From Lachnospiraceae bacterium UBA3638 (GTDB lineage Bacteria; Bacillota; Clostridia; Lachnospirales; Lachnospiraceae), in NCBI GenBank assembly GCA_002373595.1, contig DFKT01000019.1, positions 1 through 29,339 on the forward strand: a DNA stretch of 29,339 nt, written 5' to 3'. This document shows positions 23,565 through 29,339 of the stretch, piece by piece; the first letter of the stretch is position 1; the number at the start of each line of letters is the position of its first letter. Position numbers and translations under genes: made by a program. Below the pieces are notes generated by a model that was given only the letters and a program-made list of their open reading frames with translations, was not told the origin of the DNA and searched no databases.

Positions 23565-23565
23565 G

Positions 23566-26010
23566 GTGCAGATCAAATTCACGAAAAAGGCTCAGGCAGC
23601 TCTGTACGAAGCCAGCAGATGGGCGAAAAAGCTCCATCAGGGCTACGTAGGATCGGAGCATATACTTGCGGGCCTTCTGAGCGATCCCGAGACGCTTGCC
23701 TATAAAGTGCTGATAGCGAACGGGACCAGCCCCGATAAATATATCGATATGATAAGGGAGATGATCTCCTTTGACACCGGTGTTTCAACGACTCAGAGAG
23801 ATGAGTATTCACCCAGAGCCAAGACCGTGCTTGAGGAAGCACACAGACTTGCCGAGAGATTCGGTCAGGCTGAGACCGGCACGGAGCACCTGCTTCTCGC
23901 ACTTATAAAAGAGGGTGAGAATGTAGCGATCAGGCTCCTCGGAACTATGGATGTCAATCTCTCCAAGGTATATGCGGATACTCTCCAGGCAATAGGACAG
24001 GATCCCGCCCTGGTAAAAGAAGACCTCGCATCGAGGAATCCGAATAAAAAAGGATCGATGCTCTCCCAGTACAGCCGGGATCTGACGCAGCTGGCAAGAG
24101 AGGGTAAGCTCGACCCTGTAGTCGGCAGGAATGATGAGATAAAGCGAGTTGTTCAGATCTTAAGCCGTCGTACCAAGAACAATCCCTGTCTCATAGGAGA
24201 GCCCGGAGTCGGTAAGACCGCAGTCGTAGAGGGGCTTGCACAGAGGATAGTAACCGGTGATGTGCCCGAGACCGTACAGGACAAGAGACTCCTTACACTC
24301 GATCTCTCCGGCATGGTAGCGGGAAGTAAATACCGCGGTGAATTCGAGGAGAGGATAAAGAGAGTCATCAAGGAAGTGATAGATGACGGAAATGTCATTT
24401 TGTTCCTGGATGAGCTGCATACCTTAATAGGTGCAGGCGGAGCTGAGGGAGCGATAGATGCTTCGAATATCATGAAACCCAGCCTCGCCAGAGGAGAACT
24501 CCAGCTTATAGGCGCGACCACGGTTGCAGAGTATAGGAAATATGTCGAGAAGGATGCCGCTCTCGAGAGGCGTTTCCAGCCTGTCACAATAGAGGAGCCT
24601 ACCGAAGAGGAGGCGATCCGCATACTCGAAGGTGTCAAACACAAATACGAGGAGCATCACGGAGTCGAGATCACACCCGAAGCGATAGATGCTGCGGTAA
24701 GGCTCTCTGCGAGATATATCAACGACCGTAATCTCCCCGACAAAGCGATAGACCTTATAGATGAGGCTTCTGCGAGTGCGCGTATCCGCAGTATGGATGT
24801 CCCTGACAAGGTAAAGGAACTCCTTGAGCAGATCGGCAAGATGGACCGTCAGATAGAACTTTCAATCCGTATGGAAGCCTTTATGCAGGCACATGAGATC
24901 AAGAAGCGCCAGGATGAACTCGTAAAGAAGTATGACAAGCTCATGAAAAAGCGTGAAAAGTCCGATACATACAGCAGTAAGATCAACGAGAACGATATAG
25001 CCGAAGTGGTAGCAATGTGGACCAAGATCCCCGTTACCAAGCTCGCCGAGAAGGAAAGCGATCGTCTGCTTAAGCTTGAGAAGATCCTCCACAAGAGAGT
25101 CATCGGCCAGGAAGAAGCTGTCACAGGCGTAGCGAAGGCTATGAGACGTGGTCGTGTGGGACTCAAGGATCCCAAGAGACCTATCGGATCTTTCCTCTTC
25201 CTCGGACCTACAGGTGTGGGAAAGACTGAGCTTTCAAAGGCGCTCGCGGAGGCTATGTTCGGCTCGGAGGATGCACTTATCAGAGTCGATATGTCCGAGT
25301 ATATGGAAGGACACTCGGTCTCCAAGATGATAGGATCCCCTCCGGGATATGTAGGATTTGAGGACGGGGGACAGCTTACCGACAAGATCAGACGCAATCC
25401 CTATTCCGTAGTTCTCTTTGATGAGATAGAAAAGGCACATCCCGATGTGTTCAATATACTGCTCCAGGTGCTCGATGACGGACATATCACGGACTCTAAG
25501 GGCAGGAAAGTAAGCTTCAAGAATGCTATCCTCATCATGACTTCCAATGCCGGTGCGCAGAGGATAGTCGATCCTAAGAATCTCGGATTCGCAGCTGAGA
25601 AGAGCGAGAAGCAGGACTACGAGAAGATGAAGTCACAGGTCATGGAGGAGGTAAAGAAATCCTTCAAGCCCGAGTTCATCAACCGTATTGACGATATAGT
25701 CGTGTTCCATCAGCTTAATGATCAGAATATGAAGGAGATCACGGATCTTCTTGCAAAGCAGCTCGGAGCGCGCTGTGAGAGCCAGATGGATATACATCTG
25801 ACGCTCTCTGCGGGACTGAAAGAGCATATCGTTAAGAAGTATGCCGACAATAAGATGGGAGCGAGACCCTTGAAACGTGCCATCCAGTCGGTGGTGGAGG
25901 ATGCTCTCGCAGAGGAGATACTGGCGAAGAAGGTATCGCCCGGAGATCATGTAACTGCCGGATATACAGGCGGTAAAGTGACATTTAAAGTAAAAGAAAA
26001 AACGGAATAA
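23566..26010 (+). CDS. clpC: ATP-dependent Clp protease ATPase subunit ClpC
   Basis: This 814-aa Hsp100 unfoldase feeds proteins to ClpP. Two N-terminal Clp repeats (about 3-145, with [10 protein letters not shown] and [10 protein letters not shown]) precede the first AAA+ module (Walker A GEPGVGKT at 211-218, Walker B ILFLDELH at 277-284). A short middle domain follows (about 415-470, with [20 protein letters not shown]), which marks ClpC rather than ClpB. The second AAA+ module has Walker A GPTGVGKT at 547-554 and then [15 protein letters not shown] at 673-675 is the ClpP-docking tripeptide. The start is GTG 1 nt after the GntR stop, with GGGAGGAA inside the GntR end. ctsR, mcsA and mcsB, common upstream partners in Firmicutes, are absent here. 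Confidence 0.97.
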   Translation: MQIKFTKKAQAALYEASRWAKKLHQGYVGSEHILAGLLSDPETLAYKVLIANGTSPDKYIDMIREMISFDTGVSTTQRDEYSPRAKTVLEEAHRLAERFGQAETGTEHLLLALIKEGENVAIRLLGTMDVNLSKVYADTLQAIGQDPALVKEDLASRNPNKKGSMLSQYSRDLTQLAREGKLDPVVGRNDEIKRVVQILSRRTKNNPCLIGEPGVGKTAVVEGLAQRIVTGDVPETVQDKRLLTLDLSGMVAGSKYRGEFEERIKRVIKEVIDDGNVILFLDELHTLIGAGGAEGAIDASNIMKPSLARGELQLIGATTVAEYRKYVEKDAALERRFQPVTIEEPTEEEAIRILEGVKHKYEEHHGVEITPEAIDAAVRLSARYINDRNLPDKAIDLIDEASASARIRSMDVPDKVKELLEQIGKMDRQIELSIRMEAFMQAHEIKKRQDELVKKYDKLMKKREKSDTYSSKINENDIAEVVAMWTKIPVTKLAEKESDRLLKLEKILHKRVIGQEEAVTGVAKAMRRGRVGLKDPKRPIGSFLFLGPTGVGKTELSKALAEAMFGSEDALIRVDMSEYMEGHSVSKMIGSPPGYVGFEDGGQLTDKIRRNPYSVVLFDEIEKAHPDVFNILLQVLDDGHITDSKGRKVSFKNAILIMTSNAGAQRIVDPKNLGFAAEKSEKQDYEKMKSQVMEEVKKSFKPEFINRIDDIVVFHQLNDQNMKEITDLLAKQLGARCESQMDIHLTLSAGLKEHIVKKYADNKMGARPLKRAIQSVVEDALAEEILAKKVSPGDHVTAGYTGGKVTFKVKEKTE

Positions 26011-26035
26011 CAGATTCGGAAGACCAACATCAACA

Positions 26036-26051
26036 GATGCCGAAGGGCATC
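26036..26051 (+). other. 5' leader hairpin before the 134-aa gene
   Basis: GATGCC (26036-26041) and GGCATC (26046-26051) form a perfect 6-bp stem with a GAAG tetraloop in the 67-nt gap after clpC, flanked by unstructured CAAC-rich sequence. No T-run follows. It may be an mRNA processing or stability element. I see no clear promoter in this gap. Confidence 0.4.
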
Positions 26052-26077
26052 ACAACCAACGAGAGGAAGGTAAGAAA

Positions 26078-26482
26078 ATGGGAGAATTACTTCGCACTGA
26101 GAACGACGGATCCGTGAGCTTCGGAGATTACACGCTCAGCGAGAAAAAGAAAGTAGAGGATTTTCCTCACGCAGGAGATCTCCTGAAGGTTAAGACCTAC
26201 TGCGACATCACCAAGCTTGAGAAGAACGGAATGTTCGTTTACGAATCCGTTCCCGGAACGACGGTTAAGAATTTCAAAGAGAACGAGGGCGGAGTAGAGT
26301 TTACGGTATCCGGAGATAAGGAGACCCAGATCACTCTCGGACTTGCCGATGATACCGTATACGAGATAGAAGTGGACGGTGAGAGCACCGGTGCCGTACA
26401 GACCGGACTCGGCGGCAAGCTCAGCGTGAGTGTATCTCTCGCTGCAGGCAAGGAAGTATCCGTCAAGGTAGTAAAGGCATAA
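26078..26482 (+). CDS. Small 'endosialidase'-labelled conserved protein of Lachnospiraceae type
   Basis: This 134-aa protein is predicted to be all-beta and cytosolic (no signal peptide or membrane segment). Its sequence, including GSVSFGDYTLSEKKKVEDF, KVKTYCDITKLEKNGMFVYE, SVPGTTVKNF and GGKLSVSVSL, matches a small conserved protein of Lachnospiraceae that databases often call 'endosialidase'. I see no catalytic-residue evidence for glycosidase activity, and it is far shorter than real phage endosialidases, so that name is very likely wrong. GAGAGGAAGG before the ATG is a strong ribosome binding site, which suggests high expression. It sits between clpC and radA, 15 nt before radA. Confidence 0.8.
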   Translation: MGELLRTENDGSVSFGDYTLSEKKKVEDFPHAGDLLKVKTYCDITKLEKNGMFVYESVPGTTVKNFKENEGGVEFTVSGDKETQITLGLADDTVYEIEVDGESTGAVQTGLGGKLSVSVSLAAGKEVSVKVVKA

Positions 26483-26497
26483 GACAGGAAGGCATTA

Positions 26498-27907
26498 ATG
26501 GCAAAGTCCGCAAAGAGTACAATCTTTTTCTGCCAGAACTGCGGCTATGAATCCGCCAAATGGATGGGTCAGTGCCCGGGCTGTAAGGAGTGGAATACAT
26601 TTGTCGAGGAGCCCAAAAAGCCCGCAAAGAGTGCGGCGAGAGCCGGAGCCGGATATGCGGTGGCCGCAGGATTAAGGCCGTCATCGGGCGCTCTCGCAGG
26701 CCGGGGCAGGTCTGTGGCCATATCCGAGGTGGAACTCTCCGATGAGGACAGGACAACCACCGGCATAGGCGAGATGGACCGAGTGATGGGCGGCGGTATA
26801 GTTCACGGATCGCTCACATTGGTAGGCGGTGATCCCGGTATCGGCAAATCGACTCTCCTTTTGCAGGTATGCAGAAATCTCTCTGCGGCCGGAGTCAGCG
26901 TGCTCTATGTATCGGGAGAGGAATCCGCCGGACAGATAAGGATGAGAGCGGAGAGGATAGGAACCTTTACCGACAAGATGCTCCTTCTTTGTGAGACTGA
27001 TATTGATATCATCTCGGGCGAGATAAATGATAAGAAGCCCGATGTTGTAGTCATAGACTCCATACAGACGATGTTCAGCGAGGCTGTGGGATCTGCGCCC
27101 GGAAGCGTATCACAGGTACGCGAGATAACGGGAGCGCTGATGCAGATAGCAAAGGGACTTGGAATATCGATCTTTATCGTAGGTCACGTGACTAAGGAAG
27201 GTACCGTTGCGGGACCGAGAGTGCTTGAGCATATGGTCGATACCGTGCTCTATTTCGAAGGAGACAGGCAGTCGTCATACAGAGTGCTCAGAGGAGTTAA
27301 GAACAGATTCGGATCGACAAATGAGATAGGCGTATTTGAGATGAGGGGAGAGGGCCTCAGGGAGGTCGAGAACCCTTCGGAATTCATGCTTGAGGGCAGA
27401 CCCAAGGATGCCAGCGGATCTGTGGTTTCGTGCTCACTTGAGGGTACGAGGCCCCTGCTCGTTGAGATACAGAGCCTGGTTACGAGGACGAATTTCGGAC
27501 TTCCCAGGCGCCAGGCTACGGGTACCGACTTTAACAGAGTCAATCTCCTCATGGCTGTACTTGAGAAAAGATGCGGAGAGCATCTGGGTGACTGCGATGC
27601 TTATGTGAATATCACGGGTGGTATCAAGATATCGGAGCCCGCGATAGACTTGGGAATGGTACTCGCGATACTGTCCAGCTTTACCGGCAAGCCGCTTCCT
27701 GCGGATATGGTCGCATTCGGTGAAGTGGGATTGTCGGGCGAGGTGAGGCGCGTGAGCCGTGCCGATATAAGAGCGGCCGAAGCGGCGAGACTTGGCTTTA
27801 AAACGGTCGTTGTCCCTGAGAGCTGCCTGTCCGATGTATCCAAAATAAAGGGTATCAAGGTGATCGGTGTTTCGAATGTGAGCGAAGCGAAAGATAAGTG
27901 TTTTTAG
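26498..27907 (+). CDS. radA: DNA repair protein RadA (Sms)
   Basis: This 469-aa RecA-like ATPase acts in branch migration of recombination intermediates. The N-terminal zinc finger has C12, C15, C26 and C29 (CQNCGY, CPGCKEW). Walker A is GDPGIGKST (111-119), a Walker B-like VVVIDSIQ follows, the RadA-specific KNRFG motif is at 268-272, and the C-terminal third is the Lon-protease-like domain (DCDAYVNITGGIKI, then FGEVGLSGEVRRV). The length is normal for RadA. AGGAAGG precedes the ATG. In many Firmicutes radA lies after clpC, so the order here is partly conserved, with the 134-aa gene inserted between. Confidence 0.97.
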   Translation: MAKSAKSTIFFCQNCGYESAKWMGQCPGCKEWNTFVEEPKKPAKSAARAGAGYAVAAGLRPSSGALAGRGRSVAISEVELSDEDRTTTGIGEMDRVMGGGIVHGSLTLVGGDPGIGKSTLLLQVCRNLSAAGVSVLYVSGEESAGQIRMRAERIGTFTDKMLLLCETDIDIISGEINDKKPDVVVIDSIQTMFSEAVGSAPGSVSQVREITGALMQIAKGLGISIFIVGHVTKEGTVAGPRVLEHMVDTVLYFEGDRQSSYRVLRGVKNRFGSTNEIGVFEMRGEGLREVENPSEFMLEGRPKDASGSVVSCSLEGTRPLLVEIQSLVTRTNFGLPRRQATGTDFNRVNLLMAVLEKRCGEHLGDCDAYVNITGGIKISEPAIDLGMVLAILSSFTGKPLPADMVAFGEVGLSGEVRRVSRADIRAAEAARLGFKTVVVPESCLSDVSKIKGIKVIGVSNVSEAKDKCF

Positions 27908-27909
27908 GC

Positions 27910-27938
27910 TTGAAATGAGTAGTTCTTTCTGATATACT
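27910..27938 (+). promoter_or_regulatory. Promoter of tRNA-Trp
   Basis: TTGAAA (27910-27915), a 17-nt spacer, and TATACT (27933-27938, five of six matches), 21 nt before the tRNA. The -35 begins 2 nt after the radA stop codon. Confidence 0.85.
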
Positions 27939-27959
27939 ACCACTTGTTGTGACACAAAT

Positions 27960-28030
27960 AGGGGAATGGTCCAATGGTAGGGCAGCGGTCTCCAAAACCG
28001 CTAATGGGAGTTCGATCCTCTCTTCCCCTG
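27960..28030 (+). tRNA. tRNA-Trp(CCA)
   Basis: A complete cloverleaf fits. The acceptor stem is AGGGGAA/TTCCCCT, with a D arm containing GGTCCAATGGTAGGGCA. The anticodon stem GCGGT/ACCGC has loop CTCCAAA, giving anticodon CCA. The T arm is GGGAG TTCGATC CTCTC (one G-U pair) and the discriminator is G, as usual for tryptophan. The 3' CCA is not encoded. Confidence 0.97.
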
Positions 28031-28033
28031 CAC

Positions 28034-28074
28034 AAGAGATCGCCACTCTGAGGAGTGGCGATCTCTTAAATTTT
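28034..28074 (+). terminator. Long palindromic terminator after tRNA-Trp
   Basis: AAGAGATCGCCACTC (28034-28048) and GAGTGGCGATCTCTT (28053-28067) form a perfect 15-bp stem with a TGAG loop, 3 nt after the tRNA, followed by AAATTTT. The stem is much longer than usual for a tRNA terminator, and its arm recurs downstream. Confidence 0.75.
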
Positions 28075-28166
28075 GCGCTTTTAGTGCAAAATTTGTGATA
28101 TATGCAATTACGAAGTGGCGATCTCTTATATATACAATTCTTTGAATCGCCCATCTCCTAAATTTT
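28054..28166 (+). repeat. Repeated terminator-arm sequence in the tRNA-Trp/kinase intergenic region
   Basis: The 15-mer AGTGGCGATCTCTTA occurs at 28054-28068 and again, identical, at 28114-28128, exactly 60 nt later. A degenerate copy of its second half plus flank, ATCTCCTAAATTTT, is at 28153-28166 (13 of 14 matches to 28061-28074). The left arm of the terminator (28034-28047) can therefore pair with either the first or the second copy. The remaining part of this 262-nt region without protein genes shows nothing else. Confidence 0.75.
28068..28094 (+). other. Second A/T-rich hairpin directly abutting the tRNA-Trp terminator
   Basis: AAATTTTGC (28068-28076) and GCAAAATTT (28086-28094) are exact reverse complements. 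Pairing can continue inward (one G-U, then C-G and T-A) to a 12-bp stem with a 3-nt loop. It follows the previous hairpin without a gap and may back it up. Confidence 0.6.
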
Positions 28167-28169
28167 TAC

Positions 28170-29339
28170 CTATCTCCCCATCATCTTGTCGCAGATGTCT
28201 TTGTAGGTGGAGAGGAAGTCGTCAATGTCGCCTGCGATGAAAGCGGAGTCACCGTCCTTGCCGGCGAATTCGTGTTTCTTTGCACGCTCACTGAATGATG
28301 AGATACCTATCATGGCGGCAAGTCCCTTTATCGCATGAGCCTCGCGGCTGTAGGATTCCAGGTCGCCGTTTTCGTAGAGTTTTTTCAGCAGTTCGACCTT
28401 GCCGGGACAGTCCTCGGCGATACTCTTTACGATCTCTTCGAGAGCTTCTTCATCTCCGCCGACATATCTCATGGCGGTGTCATAGTCCAATCCGTCCACT
28501 GTCGACATCCTGTACCTGAGAGAAGTGTCCTTGGGTGCTGCCGGAGCGAAGGTCATCACTGTGGTCCCGTTTCCGGATGTATCTTCCTGTTTAGGTTCCT
28601 GCTTGGGTTCGCCGCTCTCTGTAGTTATGACTTTTGAAGAAGGAAGGTATTCGCGTACTGTCTTCTCAAGAAGTCCTGAATTGATGGGCTTAGTGAGGTA
28701 ATCCGCGAATCCCGCATCCATATATATCTTGCGGCTTCCGGCAACTGCGTTGGCGGTGAGCACGATCGCGGGCGTGGTCTTGTTTACCGAAGCACCGCTC
28801 GATCTGATCAGCGACAGAGTTTCTATGCCGTCCTTGCCGGGCATCATATGGTCGAGGAGGATCAGATCGTAAGTCTTTTCCTTACACAGCTCGAATGCCT
28901 TCAGACCGCTGTCGCAGGTATCGGGGATGATGCCTACGCGCTTGAGGAACAGGGATACGATCCTAAGGTTTGAATTATTGTCGTCAACTGCGAGGACCTT
29001 AGCGTCGGGAGCGGTATAGTCGCCGCCGTCCTTCTCCACATGGGTTTTGTGAGTGACCTTTTCATAGTCCGTGAGAGCAGGTGTCCTGTCGTAGACTCCG
29101 ACAGGGATCTTTACGATGAAATCGGATCCTTCTCCGAGCGTACTTATGACGTCTATGCTTCCTCCCATCGAATCTATGATATTCTTTACGATCGCAAGTC
29201 CCAGACCGGTGCCTTCTATGCTGCCGTTTTTCTTAAGGTCTGCTCTCGCAAATGCCTCGAACAGATTGGCCCGGCCTTCTTCGCTGATGCCTCGACCTGT
29301 GTCTTTTACGGAGAGTTCCAGCATAAATTTGTCATCAGA
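28170..29339 (-). CDS. Hybrid sensor histidine kinase, C-terminal part (HATPase-REC-HPt), cut by window edge
   Basis: The reading frame runs in open from the right edge, so only the last 389 residues are seen; the ATG at 29324 is internal. Numbering from that Met: the end of the HATPase domain with DTGRGI (8-13) and EGTGLGLAI (37-45), and a receiver domain (about 108-225) with acidic pair D114-D115, phospho-acceptor D158 in LILLDHMMPG and K212. A linker (230-265) leads to an HPt domain with phospho-histidine H330 in EAHAIKGLAAMIG. This is the layout of an ArcB/BarA-like phosphorelay kinase that passes phosphate His-Asp-His to a separate regulator. The sensor part is outside the window. No terminator with a T-run is visible on this strand after the stop. 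Confidence 0.93.
   Translation of the reverse strand, partial: SDDKFMLELSVKDTGRGISEEGRANLFEAFARADLKKNGSIEGTGLGLAIVKNIIDSMGGSIDVISTLGEGSDFIVKIPVGVYDRTPALTDYEKVTHKTHVEKDGGDYTAPDAKVLAVDDNNSNLRIVSLFLKRVGIIPDTCDSGLKAFELCKEKTYDLILLDHMMPGKDGIETLSLIRSSGASVNKTTPAIVLTANAVAGSRKIYMDAGFADYLTKPINSGLLEKTVREYLPSSKVITTESGEPKQEPKQEDTSGNGTTVMTFAPAAPKDTSLRYRMSTVDGLDYDTAMRYVGGDEEALEEIVKSIAEDCPGKVELLKKLYENGDLESYSREAHAIKGLAAMIGISSFSERAKKHEFAGKDGDSAFIAGDIDDFLSTYKDICDKMMGR

Overview
The window reads as chromosomal DNA of a Gram-positive anaerobe of the Lachnospiraceae/Clostridia type. The reasons are strong AGGAGG-like ribosome binding sites with some TTG and GTG starts, sigma-A-type promoters, and several families typical of that group (DUF4317, DUF3048, the 'endosialidase'-labelled small protein, an SH3 protein with a charged cytoplasmic tail, a long M29 aminopeptidase). 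I see no integrase, transposase, phage gene or CRISPR array. Most of it is densely packed housekeeping DNA.

Layout. 1-71: 3' half of tRNA-Lys(UUU) and its terminator. 121-2353 (+): DUF4317 protein, DJ-1/PfpI protein and CYTH protein, closed by a terminator whose loop contains the last stop codon. 2386-8696 (+): the most unusual locus, two very large membrane proteins encoded 1 nt apart. The first is a cytosolic TIR domain, one membrane helix and about 17 external Sel1-like repeats. The second is an N-terminal membrane region, a TrkA/RCK-like Rossmann part, a RyR domain, a membrane helix, and an external papain-like (C1) peptidase with a lectin-like domain. 8748-12498 (-): a Na+/Ca2+ exchanger-type antiporter, 4-alpha-glucanotransferase and a DUF3048 protein, ending in an intrinsic terminator that faces the TIR operon.

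12558-17979 (+): from a divergent intergenic region comes a dCache-HAMP-SpoIIE (PP2C) phosphatase, pyrE, two small membrane proteins (one only 50 aa) and a large M29 aminopeptidase. 18028-21572 (+): promoter, then purE-purM-purN-purD with overlapping or 1-nt junctions (AIR carboxylation, AIR synthesis, GAR formylation, GAR synthesis). 21594-23093 (+): membrane SH3b protein with an RPEG-repeat cytosolic tail. 23109-26010 (+): a near-consensus promoter over a perfect 15-bp inverted repeat, a YtrA-type GntR repressor, and clpC; this small repressor-ClpC unit stands where many Firmicutes have ctsR-mcsA-mcsB-clpC. 26078-27907 (+): 'endosialidase'-like small protein and radA. 27910-28094: tRNA-Trp with its own promoter and a long palindromic terminator, followed by further copies of the terminator arm. 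28170-29339 (-): C-terminal part of a hybrid histidine kinase (HATPase-REC-HPt), cut by the window edge.

The candidate undescribed system is the TIR-Sel1 / Rossmann-RyR-C1 peptidase pair. Its domains, topology and gene coupling suggest transmembrane signalling in which a TIR-made NAD-derived molecule could be sensed by the partner's Rossmann or RyR domain and linked to an external protease. Domain identities are read from the sequence; the signalling model is inference.
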